Assembly: GCA_039707465.1 (NCBI GenBank) | Contig: CM077647.1 | Coordinates: forward strand, 122,244,610 to 122,308,609 | DNA length: 64,000 nt | Source of the DNA: Rhabdophis nuchalis | Lineage: Eukaryota > Chordata > Lepidosauria > Squamata > Natricidae | Direction: 5' to 3' | In this document: in pieces, positions 10,676-21,802 of the stretch | Layout of the letters: each line of letters opens with the position of its first letter | Position numbering within the stretch: position 1 is the stretch's first letter | Notes under the pieces: model-generated | The model's input: the letters and a program-made list of their open reading frames with translations, nothing else | Databases searched by the model: none | What the model was told of the DNA's origin: nothing | Position numbers and translations under genes: made by a program

Positions 10676-13600
10676 TTTTACAGTCAATTGATGCAAGACA
10701 ATAAAAACAATCTACATGATTAAATGATTGAAAAATACTATGTTGGGTAGCTGAGATGATCTAGAGACAATATGGATGAGAGTAAAAAAAAAGTGGAAAG
10801 TGGGTATTGGAAAATGCAAAAGATATCCTACTGAAAATATTTTTTTTAGATTGTTAGCTGAGAGAGGCAAACTTTTGGTTGAAGATTGGGAAAATATTTT
10901 TTTTTATATTTATAGACTGATTCAATGTTACAGACTAACTGTCAATTAATATTTAAGTGGTAAAGCTGTCAGTACATTCACATAACACATTCAGTTATTA
11001 ATCAGTGATCTGGAGGCAGACAGCCCTATAAACAGAATAGTACTGATTGTTAGCAGGTTCTATTCGTTGTCCTTATATATTTACACATATCCATTAAAAT
11101 ACTCCTTTTTTTGGAAAAAGCAGCATTATGCAGAAAAGATATGAAACAGATAAGACAAGAAAAAGGAAAAAGAAATACAGCTAATTCAAGTTTTTGCCAA
11201 CACCAAATATATTTCTCCATATTATATATTTTTTAATGCAAAGCATCCTTATCTTTCTTTCTTTATTCATACTTTTATACCGCCCTCTCTCACAAATGAG
11301 ACTCAGGGCGGTGCACAGGAATAAAAATAAAATATAAATAAACAGTCAACAAGTAAGTTTAAAATTAAATTAAATGAATTTGACCTGTGCTAAAACTTAA
11401 TTTAAAAACCCAGCTAAAAATTCAATAATAAACATAACTATGTCAGGCCGGCCACATGGAAGAAGTGTGTTTTAAGTGCTCGACGGAAGAGGTGAAGGTC
11501 CGTGATTGTGCAGAGGTCGGGGGGCAGGTCGTTCCAGAGGGCTGGGCCAGCCACAGAGAAGGGTCTTCCCCTGGGGGCCGCCAGCCGGCACTGAGACCCA
11601 CCCCGTGGGAGCGGACAGGCCGGGTGGAAGTATGTGGCAGGAGGCGGTCCTGCAAGTAGCCAGGTCCTATGCCATGGAGCGCTTTAAAGATGGTCACTAA
11701 GACCTTGAAGCGCACCCGGAAAGCCACAGGCAGCCAGTGCAGCTCGCGCAGGAGAGGTGTTATATGGGAGTATCTAGAGACTCCCAAAATCCCCCGCGCG
11801 GCCGCATTCTGCACTAACTGAAGCCTCCGGGTGCACCTCAAGGGAAGCCCCATGTAGAGAGCATTACAGTAGTCCAGGCGGGAAGTGACGAGAGCGTGAG
11901 TGACTGTACATAAGGCGCCACAATCCAGAAAGGGGCGCAACTGGCGTATCAGGTATACCTGATAGAAGGCTACGGCCGTCACATGGTCGTCCAAGGACAG
12001 CCGAGAGTCCAGGAGGACACCCAAGTTGCGAGCCCTTTCTGCGGAAGCCAGTGTCTCGTCCCCGATAGCCAGAGATGGAGCCAACTGGCTATGTTGCAGC
12101 ACTGGAAACCACAGCCACTCGGTCTTGGACGGGTTGAGTCGGAGCCCGTTCCTCCCCATCCAGGCTCGCACGGCCTCCAAACATCGGGACATCACTTCAA
12201 CAGCATCGTTGGGATGGTCAGGGGTAGAGATGTACAGCTGGGTGTCATCAGCATACAGATGGAACTCTACCCCATAACCACGGATGATCTCACTCAGTGG
12301 TTTCATATAGATGTTGAACAGGAGGGGCGAGAGGACCGACCCCTGCGGCACCCTATACGTAAGGGGCCTTGAGGTCAACCTCTGCCCTCCGGTCAACACA
12401 AATTGTGACCGGTCGGAGAGGTAGGAGAACCACCACAATACAGTGCCTCCCAGGCCCAACCCCCCCAACCGGTGCAATAAGATACCATGGTTGATGGTAT
12501 CGAAAGCCGCTGAGAGATCTAACAGGACCAGGATAGAGGAACAGCCTCTATCTCGGGCCCTCCAGAGATCATCTACCAACACGACCAATGCCGTCTCGGT
12601 GCTGTACCCGGGTCAGAAGCCGGACTGGCACGAGTCTAGATAGGCAGTTTCCTCCAGGTGCTGGGGGAACTGTCCTGCCACCACACTCTCAACAACCTTA
12701 GCTAGAAAGTGAAGGTTGGTGACCGGACGGTAATTAGATAACACAGCTGGGTCCAGGGAAGGCTTCTTGAGGAGGGGCCTCACCACCGCCTCTTTCAGGA
12801 CGGTCGGTAAGAGCCCCTCACTCAGAGAAGCGTTAACAATCTCCTGGAGCCAGCGTCGTGTAACATCCCGGGTGGCCAGTACAAGCCAGGAGGGACACGG
12901 GTCCAATAAACATGTGGTGGCATTCAGCCGCCCCAGCATCCTGTCCATGCTATCAGGAGTCACTGGATCAAACTCAGCCCAAACAATAGTCTCAAGGCCT
13001 GTCTCCATCACCCCGTCTGGACCAGCCCAATTGGAGGCTAACTCACCCCGGTTCTGACCAATTTTATCCTGCAGATACGATCCAAATTCCTCTGCCCGAC
13101 CCTGCAAAGGGGCTTCCCGCAGCCTCTGATGAAGGAAGGAGCAGGTCACCCTAAACAGGGTGGCAGGGCGGTTCTCTGCGGATGCTATAAGAGTGGCACA
13201 ATACTCACATTTGGCCACTCTAATTGCCACCAAGTAAGTCCTAATATAGGCTCTCACTAGTGTTCAGTCAGATTCGGACCGAGAGGATCTCCACCTACTT
13301 TCTAGGCGTCTCTTGCGGCGTATCATCTCCCTCAGCTCCTCAGAAAACCAAGGGGCCTGGGAGATTCGGTGCCGCATGAGAGGCCGCAGGCGCAACTCGG
13401 TCCAAGGCCCCCGTGGCCGCACTATACCATGCGGCCACTAGGTCCTCAGTCGAGTCGCGGGGCAGGGACACAGGCACTGGCCCAAGCTCCCTCTGGAACC
13501 TTTCCGGGTCGATCAGGCGCCTGGGGCGGAACCATCTTGAGGTCTCAGGTTCCGCCTCCCCGCGGTGGAGTGTGACGATTGGAAAGTCCAGCCGGAGGAG

Positions 13601-15039
13601 AGCGTGATCTGTCCATGACAAGGGTGTGCTTCACTAAATCCCCTATTCCCAGATCATTACTCCACTGACCCGAGATGAAAATTGGATCCAGGGTGTGTCC
13701 TCCCTCGTGAGTGGGGCCAAGAACTACTTGGGTCAGGTCCATGGCCGTCATGGAGGCCACAAACTCCCGAGCTACCTCGGAGGTCTCGCCAGCAGATGGC
13801 AGGTTGAAATCCCCCATGACCAAAAGTCTAGGGGTATCAACCGCCATCCCGGCCACCACCTCCAGGAGCTCAGGCAGGGCTGCTGTTACATAGGTATACA
13901 ACCAGCATGCCCATCTGCCACCCGAGGCCCCACTTCACAAAGAGGGACTCACACCTGGCCGTCTGTTGTACAGTGGTCTCCCTTGGCTCGAGACCTTCCT
14001 TAACCATAATCGCCACCCCTCCACCCCTACTTAGGGCCCTAGGCTGATGAAAGGCACGGTAGCCTGGTGGGCACATTTCCACGAGGGGTAAACCACCCTC
14101 GTGGCCCAACCAGGTCTCCGTTATACCCACCAGGTCCGGGTCCCCCTCTGACACCAAGTCATGTATGAGGGGGGCTTTGTTCACCATGGACCTGGCATTG
14201 CACAACATCAGCCTAAGGCCCCGGCTCTGTGAATCCTGCCCTCCTAGTCTGCGAAGGGAGCACCGAGGGTTGGAGCACCTGACCTCCTGTAACCAACGGT
14301 CATGATCCTCCAACCGGTGATGGACTTTCGGTCTCCCACCGTACCTGCCCCTTCCCCAGACCAAACTGATCGAAAAACCCTCAATGGCAACGATCCCTCC
14401 ATCCCCCTCCTCCGTGACTCTTTCCGTTTCCCTAATTCCGCCGGCCGGCCCTATAGCGGGTCCCACACCCGACTGGTTAACCCTCCCCACAGCCCTAGAT
14501 CCCCTTAAAATCTTAATTAAAATTTTTGATAAAACCCCTCTGAGCTTGCGCCTAGCCCACCTCTCTGGATCAAGCAATCCATCCTCGAGGTGGGCCCCAG
14601 ATAGACAGGGAGGCCATACCTGCAAGAAAAGAGACTCTCGCAGGCCTAGGAGCTCTGTTCTGGAGTACGACAATAGCATAACAACGGCACTGGTTCTAAA
14701 AAAGGGGGGGGGAATTGCCCGAGATGGTACATTGCAAGTCAGGATTAACACAGCAAGCTAAAACTTAAAAGCGTAAGGTAAGATAGATGATAAAGTGCGG
14801 CAGGTAGTCCAGGTGGGGTGGAAGTAGTCTATCCAGCGGGGGGGGGGGGTAGTAGATGACAAAAATAGTCTTCCCCCAGATAGTTCGAAATATCCATCAT
14901 ATGGCCTACTCAGATGTCCTGTGGAGGCTAACGCTCAATTTAGCGGTCTTTTCAATGGTCTATAAGTCAGGCTCCTCTTCCGCCTTTCCTCTAACTCCTC
15001 GGCCTAAAAGGCCTCACAAGCCGCAAACGTCCTGGGCTG

Positions 15040-15805
15040 CATAGTCTTTTGCACGGCCAGATGGTAAGCACTCAACCCAGTCCGGAACAGTTACCCTCGC
15101 CTCCACCTTCAGCCCTCCAAATATCTTCCAAGGGCATTGCAGCCCTTTCTGCTTCCCTTTTTTTTTTCACCCATCCCGCCTCTCCACTCCTCGGCCCGTT
15201 TGATCATCAGTCCATCCGTCCATCCTTGCCTCGTCCCTCGCTCCCAAACTGGCCCGAATCAAGATGGGTTGGGCAGGGACTGCACAGGCCGGGTGGAGGC
15301 TGCGCGGTCAGCTGTCATTACCGCGCGGCCAGATCTTCAACCCACACCCGGCCCGGCCTCCTCCATCTTCGCCCTGGTTGCCCGGCCTACCTCCTCTCCA
15401 GGCGCCCCAGGGCTGTAGCAAAGGCCGCTAGGGACTGCACAGGCCGGGTGGAGGCTGCGTGGCCTGCTGTCATTACCGCGCGGCCAGATCTTCAGCCCAT
15501 GTCCAGCCCGGCCTCCTCAATCTTCGATCTTCGCCCTGGTCACCCGGCCTACCTCCTCTCCAGGCGCCCCAGGGCTGCTGCAAGGATGCCAGGGCCGCTC
15601 CGATGCTCTGGAGCACTCGGAGCTCACCACCCAACGCTCATCTCGCCCGCCGCGCTCTCCGCGGGCCGAAACCACCCGGCGTGTCGGCAGGCGGACCAAC
15701 TTGCCAGGCCAGCCCTCATGGATGGACAAAGAGGGCTGGCCACGACCCCCCAGGGCCAAAAGACCCCTCAGGCCCAGCCACGCTCAGCACGGAGCCGCCA
15801 TTCCT
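15040..15805 (-). promoter_or_regulatory. Putative GC-rich 5' UTR / promoter of the L2 LINE
   Basis: About 760 bases of CpG- and C-rich DNA lie immediately upstream (minus sense) of the LINE ORF and stop abruptly at an unrelated AT-rich repeat. They contain a roughly 155-bp unit in two tandem copies. Near the outer edge is GGAATGGCGGCTCC on the minus strand, containing a YY1-like ATGGCGGC core, which is common at LINE 5' ends. Open frames across it (15049-15858) are low-complexity Pro/Ala/Ser and not believable genes. Alternative: an unrelated GC-rich insertion. Confidence 0.5.
15275..15600. repeat. Two tandem ~155-bp GC-rich monomers
   Basis: Both copies begin AGGGACTGCACAGGCCGGG (15275 and 15430). 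Each continues with CTGTCATTACCGCGCGGCC and CCTACCTCCTCTCCAGGCGC. The second copy has a small duplication of ATCTTCG and a slightly longer end. The arrangement resembles promoter monomers at the 5' ends of some LINEs. Confidence 0.85.
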
Positions 15806-15808
15806 CGT

Positions 15809-16005
15809 ATATTTATGACAGTTGCAGTGTCCCGGGATCATGTGATCACCTTTTGTGACCTTCTGACAAGCAAAATCTATGGGGAAGCCAGATTCACCTA
15901 AAAACCATGTTGTGAATTTAACGACTGGCCAGAAAAGGGCAGAATTCACTGAACAACTGTCTCTCTGAGCAACAGAAATTTCTTCATTGTGAATATAGTC
16001 TTCAA
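15809..16005. mobile_element. Fragment of the 'CTCAATTGTGG / GTAGTCCTC' TIR repeat family
   Basis: Phrases such as GGGATCATGTGATCACC, CTTCTGACAAGC, GGGGAAGCCAGATTCACC and CACTGAACAACTG recur in the elements at 20191, 32238 and 43665. Both termini are missing here. Confidence 0.65.
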
Positions 16006-16110
16006 TCAGACAGTGCACAGATACGTAAATATCACCAGAAGGAGAAGCCCACCACCTCTGAAAACCTACTTTATTGTATTATTGCACAAGGAATGAGAAG
16101 ACCTTAGTTA

Positions 16111-17225
16111 TACAGTATATCAGAGGAGTACAACCCCTCAGATTTTGTAAATTTTTAAGTAGATCTTTTCATATGACAACACTGAAGAAATGACACTTGA
16201 CTACAATGTAAAATAGTGAGTATACAGCTTGTAAAACAGTGTAAATGTGCTGTCCCCTCAAAATAAAGCAATATATAGCCATTAATATTTTAACTGCTGG
16301 CAATAAAAGTGAGTACACCCCTGAGTGACAATATTCAAAATTGGGCCCAAAGTGTCAATATTTTGTGAGGCCACCATTATTTTCCAGCATTGCTTTAACC
16401 CTCTTGGGCATAGAGTTCACCAGAGCTTCACAGGTTGCCACTGGAATCCTCTTCCACTCCTCCATGACAATGTCATGGAGCTGGTGGATGTTAGCAACTT
16501 TGTGCACCTCCACCTTCCATTTTTGGATGCCCCTCAAATGTTCAAGAGGGTTTAGGTCTGAAGACAAGCTTGGCTAGTCCATCACCTTTACCCTCAGCTT
16601 CTTTAGCAAGGCAGTGGTTGTTGTGGAAGTGTGTTTGAGGTCATTATCATGTTGGAATACTGCCCTGTGTTCCAGTCTCCAAAGGGAGGGGATCATGCTC
16701 TGCTTCAGTATGTCACGGTACATGTTGGCATTTATGGTTCTCTCAATGAACTGTAGCTCCCCAGAGTCAGCAGCACTCATGCAGCCCAGACCATGACATT
16801 CCAACCACCATGTTTGACCATAGGCAAGACACAATTTTCTTTGTACTCCTCACTTGGTTGTCCCCACACATGCTTGACACTATCTATTTCCCAAAGCCAA
16901 CCTCTGGATATAATACAGAGCATGGGGACTCAACTGTTCATGGAGCCTGTCCTGTTAAACTGCTGTATAGTCTTGGTCACAGTGCTGCAGCTCAGTTTCA
17001 GGGCAATCTTCTTATAGAATAGGCCATCTTTATGTAGAGCAACAATTCGTTTTTTCATCTCAGAGAGTTCATTGCCATGAGGCGGCATGTTGAACTTCCA
17101 GTGACCAGTATGAGAGAGTGAGAGCGATAAAACCAAATTTAACACACCTGCTCCCCCTTCACACCTGAGACCTTGTAATACTAACGAGTCACATGATACC
17201 AGGGAGGGAAAACAGCTGCTTGGGC
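16111..17225 (-). mobile_element. Tc1/mariner-superfamily transposon, internally deleted
   Basis: The left end begins TACAGTATATCAGAGGAGTA beside a TA. The transposase reads on the minus strand. Its start at about 17089 encodes MPPHGNELSEMKKRIVALHK and a helix-turn-helix region (17089-16930). A gap follows at about 16877-16885, where roughly 300 bp of the usual DNA-binding and early catalytic region is missing. The catalytic part (16834-16355) includes FQHDNDLKHTS and SSDLNPLEHL, corresponding to the second Asp and the Glu of the DD34E triad. The right terminal repeat is lost after about 17225. It strongly resembles Tc1 elements known from fish and frogs. Confidence 0.88.
16355..17089 (-). 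pseudogene. Tc1 transposase remnant
   Basis: The N-terminal frame 17089-16930 carries the paired-like HTH (IALKLSCSTVTKTIQQFNRT). The C-terminal frame runs from about 16834 to 16355 with a stop or frameshift near 16574. Of the catalytic triad only the second Asp (FQHDND) and the Glu (PLEHL) are visible. The first Asp would lie near the deletion and is not recognisable. This is not a functional enzyme. Confidence 0.85.
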
Positions 17226-17399
17226 CTCCTTTGGAGGGGGTCAGGAGCCAACTGTGAAAGAAATCACAAACCGATCATACGCAAGTTACAAGTAAAGCTA
17301 ACACAAAAGAACAAACCAGTTTCCACAATATGAACTTCAGCATATACCTACTATGTTCAAGGAGACTACCAGGCGTTGCTTAGAAGTCCTGAACCTCAC

Positions 17400-18250
17400 T
17401 GATGGGGAATTTTAAAAAACGAAGTGGTTAAAAAGGATGAATCTTAAGGAACCAAGAACCAGAAGAAAGGAAACAAAATATCGGAACAGAAGTGAAAATT
17501 TTCAAGAAGAAAAGAGAGGCTGAAATCAAATAATATCAGCATCTTAAGAAGGAGCTTAATAAAAATATTCAGAAAGCTTTTGGAAGAGACATGATATGAC
17601 ATAATCTATAAAGATATTGAAGATGGAAGCAAACATGAAAAAACAAGAGGAATTTTCCAAGTGATTTCTGAACTTAAGAGAAAATTCTCATTGATTCACA
17701 AAAAATCAGAGATGGAAGGAGTATAATGAAATTCTGGGCAGAAGGAACATTTAAAAAAGGATTTTCTTATTTACTTCTCATGCTAGAAGTTAGATCAGTA
17801 CTCCAGTCATTACCCAGTTGGAAGGCTACAAAAATTGATGGAATTCATGAAATAGGCATAAAATACAAGATTAAAGTGATCTTAACCATGCTGTGCTAGC
17901 AAACCTAGAGAATGACATAGTGGCCATTGAAAGAGATCAGTTTGTGTTTTGTACCAAAGAAAGGATGCTTAACCGAGTGCAAATTATCATACAATATTCT
18001 TAATTTTATTTGCGAGCAAAATGATGCTTCAGATCATTCAAGTCAGATTGTGGTCCTTCCTGGAAAGAGAGATGCCAGATGTTTAAGATAACTTTAGGAA
18101 TGGCTGAAGGACAAGTTTTATTATTGCTGAGGCATAGTGGATAACCGAGAAAGCTGAAAAACAAAATCAAAGAACAAAACCAAGAACAACACAATCAATA
18201 TGTGTTTCATTAAATATGAAGCTGTGGTATATCATGGCAAACTACTGTTT
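17400..18250 (+). mobile_element. RTE-BovB LINE fragment, RT N-terminal half
   Basis: Across frameshifts the + strand gives BovB-like text: 'TKIDGIHE' around 17835, 'CTKERMLNRVQ' near 17955, 'MMLQIIQVRLWSFLEREMPDV' near 18020-18085 (the residue block preceding QAGFR in BovB), and 'WITEKAEKQNQ' to 'MKLWYIM' near 18135-18235. Stops are frequent, so it is an old copy. It is cut off on the right by the next LINE. The left boundary is uncertain. Confidence 0.65.
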
Positions 18251-19434
18251 AAAACTAAGTTCCTACAGCATTTCTGGATCCCTCCACAAGTGGATAGCTA
18301 TGTTTCTGTCAAACAGGCAACAAGTAGTCAAAACAGGGAGTGACCTATCAAACCCTGCACCAGTTAACAGCGGTGTTCCCCCAGGGCAGTGTTTTAGGAC
18401 CCACACTCTTTCTGCTTTACATAAATGACCTTTGCGATCATATTATAAGCAGCTGCGTCCTGATGACGTAAAACTATTTTCGCTGATGACGTAAAACTAT
18501 TTAACATCACCGAAAATACTGCTGCCCTACAAAGTGACCTTGACTATGTATCAGAATGGTCGAACAGTTGGAAACTCCAAATCTCAACCAACAAATGTTC
18601 TGTCTTACACACTGGCAACAAAAATCAGAACACCAAATATAAGCTGGGTGGATTCAGCCTCCTAGACAACCCTCATTCTGTCAGGAACCTTGGAGTAGTC
18701 ATCTCAAATGATCTAAGCCCCAGAGCTCATTGTAACAGCATTGCCAAAAAGGCATTAAGAGTTGTTAACCTAATTTTGTGAAGCTTCTTCTCTGGTAACA
18801 TTGTACTGAAAACTAGGGCATCCAAAACCTTTGCCACACCAATTCTTGAATACAGCTCATCTGCCTGGAATCCACACTGTATATCGGACATTAATACAAA
18901 TGAACAAGTCAAGAGGTATTTCACGAGAAGAGTACTCCACTTCTCTGCTCACAATAGAATACCTGATGCACCAGGCTTGAAATTTTGGGCTTGGACAACC
19001 TAGAACTACACCACCTACAGTCTTACCTAAGCGTAGTACACGAAATTGTCTGCTACAATGTCCTACCTGTCAATGACTATTCAGCTTCAACCACAATAAT
19101 ATATGGGCAAATAATAGATAAAAGCTCAAGATAAACTGCTTCAAACTCGATTGCAGAAAATATGACTTCAGCAATAGTGTGGTCAATGCCTGGAATGTAC
19201 TACCTGACTTTGTTGTTACATTCTCAAACCCCCATAACTTTAGCTGTCTACCATGGATCTCACCCCATTCCTAAGAGGACTGTAAGGGGGCGTGCATAAG
19301 TGCACCAATGTTCCTACTGTCCCTGTCCTACTGTCCCCATTTATTTGCACCCATTGTCTGTGTTCATGTCCATGTTTATACTTATATCTGTTATCTCGTA
19401 CATGTTTGACAAAACAAACAAACAAATATTCCTC
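18250..19434 (+). mobile_element. CR1-L3-like LINE, 5'-truncated
   Basis: The open stretch 18216-18428 encodes SGSLHKWIAMFLSNRQQVVK and NSGVPPG, the RT region corresponding to GVPQGS in intact elements. About 18430-18500 has lost or duplicated bases: CTGATGACGTAAAACTATTT occurs twice, once where the YADD box should be. The C-terminal RT text (LGVVISNDLSPRAHCNSIAK) lies near 18690-18750. The 3' UTR contains GCATAAGTGCACCAATG and ends (AAAC)n. The shorter copy at 8536 shares this tail. Confidence 0.75.
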
Positions 19435-19954
19435 AATTAACCAGAATTCCAGAAGTTCACATTTTCACAAGAAATCTTTTACACTGGTTGGGAAGCCACA
19501 GTCCGGTTAGAACACAATAGACTGATTCCATGCCATAAGAGGTGTAATAAAGTTGTGTACTTGCTTTCCTTATTTATTCATCTACATGCTGAAAATATTG
19601 AGGCAACAAAATGGGTGTACTTTTAAAATTTGAGAAAGACTGTACTATTCTGATATTACTCTATTAGTTGAAAATGCAAATAATGTAAGAACTAGTAATA
19701 AAATCATGAAGGATGGTGAAAAATTGGGACTAAGATTAAATAGCAGCCAACCTTAGAATTAACAGATAATTTACTGAAGTGGTATTTTGGAAATGATTAC
19801 CCACAGGAAAGGAACTAGCAATCAAGAGACATGTTGTAGAATAGCTTAGTAGGGTACTTGTATGGTTTTTGGAAAATATACTGAGATATGCCTGTATCTA
19901 CAATGATCAGAACTGTGCAGACAATGTTTTGCTTTGATGAAGGGTAAAAAGAAC

Positions 19955-20780
19955 ATTGAGGTGTGCAATTCTTGTTTGCTGAAGTTGTTTGCTTGCAGAC
20001 ATTTCATTACCAACTAGGTAACATCATCAATGCATATGAATGTGGGATGTGCTGCCTCTTAGTAGCTGGCCCTGTTAGTTTAGTAGAGGTGGAGTTTCCT
20101 TCTTGGTTGTTCCTTGATTATTGTTTTCTGTCTGACTGTCTAATGTTGATCCTCGCTTATCTGAGTATATTGGCTGCTGGAAGGGATATACAAGTACTCC
20201 TCAACCACAGTTCATTTAGTGACATGTTCAAAGTTACAATGGCACTGAAAAATGTGTCTTATGTGTCTTTTTCACAGTTCTGACTGTCATAGCATTCCCA
20301 TGATCATGTGATCAAAATTCAGATACTTGGCAACAGGTTAATATTTATGAGCATTTGCTGTGTTCCTTTTGTGACCATCTCACAAACAAAGTCAATGGGG
20401 AAGCCAGCTTCATTTAACAACCAGGTTACTAACTTATCAACAGCAGTGATTCACTTAAGAACTGTGCCAGGAAAAGTCATAAAATGGGCAAAACTCACTT
20501 TAAAATGTTTCACTTAACAATAGAAATGTTGGGCTCAATTGTGGTTTCAAGTTGAGGACTACCTTTATTCTGATTTTTTCTTTCTTTCCTGGTTTTTTTA
20601 TATTGTCCCTCTTTAATTGGGTTAAAATGTGGTTTGACTTTATGTGTCTATTAATGGTTCATTTTCTGAATGTTAGGTTTTCAAGAATTTCTCGGGAAAT
20701 TTTTGGATTTGCTCTCGTCTAAGATGTTAATAGTTTCCCAGTTGAAATTATTGTTGAGCCTGTCCAATTTTTGTGAGCTT
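19955..20780 (-). mobile_element. Penelope-like element fragment (tentative)
   Basis: The 20565-20780 side reads in minus sense as degenerate LNNNFNWETINILDESKS and NSINRH-like text, resembling the C-terminal part of Penelope proteins. The 19955-20190 side carries GTTTGCTTGCAGACATTTCA and GGTAACATCATC, a phrase typical of reptile Penelope-like 3' regions. The middle is interrupted by a TIR element (20191-20564). Assignment is from memory of motifs only. Confidence 0.45.
20191..20564. mobile_element. Non-autonomous TIR element, 'AGTCCTCAACTT' family (374 bp)
   Basis: It starts CAAGTACTCCTCAACCAC and ends CAAGTTGAGGACTACCT, an inverted terminal pair. The interior carries the family phrases TTCAAAGTTACAATGGCAC, ATGATCATGTGATCAAAATTC, GGGGAAGCCAGCTTCA and GGGCTCAATTGTGG. 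It has no coding capacity. Relatives here are at 15809, 32238, 43665 and, more remotely, 46434, 48640 and 58903. Confidence 0.75.
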
Positions 20781-20789
20781 TTATACTAC

Positions 20790-20840
20790 CTAGAGAATTT
20801 TGAGCTTTGGTGTTGGAAAAGATCCCTAAGAGTACAGGTT
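20790..20840 (+). mobile_element. Short RTE-BovB RT fragment
   Basis: The frame encodes ENFELWCWKRSLRVQ, matching the highly conserved BovB FELWCWRRLLRVPW block. Only about 50 bases are recognisable between the Penelope-like piece and the CR1 copy. Confidence 0.6.
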
Positions 20841-20881
20841 AGCAGTCACTCATTTAATAATCATCAAAACTTATGACAGGG

Positions 20882-21700
20882 CTATGTGAGTGGGTAGGAT
20901 CTTGACAAACTTGAACATTGGGCACTATCTAACAAAATGAAATTCAATTGTGAAAAAAGTAAGGTTCTACATTTAGGCAAGAAAAACAAAATGCACAGGT
21001 ACAGTATAGGTGGTACCTTGCTCAATAGTAGCAACTGTGAGAGGGATCTTGGAATCCTAGTGGACAACCATTTAAATATGAGCCAGCAGTGTGCAGCAGC
21101 TGCCAAAAAAGCCAACACAGTTCTAGGCTGCATAAACAGAGGGATAGAATCTAGATCACGTGAAGTGTTAATGCCACTGTATAGTGCCTTGGTAAGGCCA
21201 CACTTGGAATACTGCATACAGTTTTGGTCGCCACGATGTAGAAAAGACGTGGAGACTCTGGAAAGAGTGCAGAGAAGAGCAACCAAGATGATTAGGGGAC
21301 TGGAGGCTAAAACATATGAAGAACGGTTGCAGGAGCTGGGTATGTCTAGTTTGATGAAGAGAAGGACCAGGGGAGACATGATAGCAGTGTTCCGATATCT
21401 CAGAGGGTGCCACAAAGAAGAGGGAGTCAAACTATTCTCCAAGGCACCTGGGGGCAGGACAAGAAGCAATGGGTGGAAACTAATCAAGGAGAGAAGCAAC
21501 TTAGAACCAATGAGAAACTTCCTGACAGTTAGAACAATTAACCTCTGGAACAGCTTGCCTCCAGAAGTTGTGAATGCCCTGGAAGTCTTTAAGAAGATGT
21601 TAGATAGCCATTTGTCTGAAATGGTATAAGGTTCCTGCCCACGCAGGGGGTTGGACTAGAAGACCTACAAGGTCTCTTCCAACTCTGCTATTGTATTGTA
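20882..21700 (+). mobile_element. Classical CR1 LINE, 3' end
   Basis: The body encodes the CR1 RT C-terminal region. The 3' untranslated part reads GGGGGTTGGACTAGAAGACC and AAGGTCTCTTCCAACTCTGC, the hallmark CR1 ending, with a short (TATTG)n tail (21690-21700). It is 5'-truncated. The frame over it is uninterrupted (next entry), so it is relatively young. Confidence 0.93.
20937..21629 (+). pseudogene. CR1 reverse transcriptase C-terminal ORF fragment
   Basis: This 230-codon open frame has no internal stop. It holds CERDLGILVDNHLNMSQQC, then ALVRPHLEYCIQFWSP (the C-terminal block after the RT thumb), RTRGDMIAVFRYLRG and INLWNSLPPEVVNA. These match the last quarter of CR1 ORF2. The RT catalytic core, endonuclease and ORF1 are absent, so it is a truncated retrocopy rather than a gene. 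Its ATG is incidental. Confidence 0.9.
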
Positions 21701-21802
21701 AGACCTGAAGAGCCAAATTGAGGAGAAATGCTCCAGAGAAGGCCTATGTAATAATGTCTATGTAGTAATAACAATAAAATCTGAATAGTCTGTTCCTATC
21801 AT

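Larger units (their letters stand above)
11249..15805 (-). mobile_element. L2-clade LINE, antisense, probably full length
   Basis: This is the longest LINE in the window. In minus sense from the right it has a GC-rich leader (15805 to about 15040) and an N-terminal/endonuclease region (14751-13870, with LMLCNARSMVNKAPL and ITETWLGHEG). The next endonuclease frame (13901-13545) contains GDFNLPSAGETSEVA. It is followed by the linker (13621-13340, 13257-12613) and the RT (12588-11443, with LDLSAAFDTINH, GVLSPLLFN-type motif and YADDTQLYIS). The tail is CTGAGTCTCATTTGTGAGAG, GGGCGGTATAAAAGTA and a TTTC-complement A-rich end. Breaks include two TGA codons where relatives have CGA (near 12612 and 13260) and frameshifts near 13.6 and 13.9 kb, so it is now inactive. 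The 5' boundary is inferred. Confidence 0.85.

Noticed and set aside
15049..15858. 269-codon Pro/Ala/Ser-rich open frame on the + strand
   Set aside because: It lies antisense to the LINE 5' leader, covers tandem GC-rich monomers, and has overlapping open frames in other phases. Composition explains its openness.
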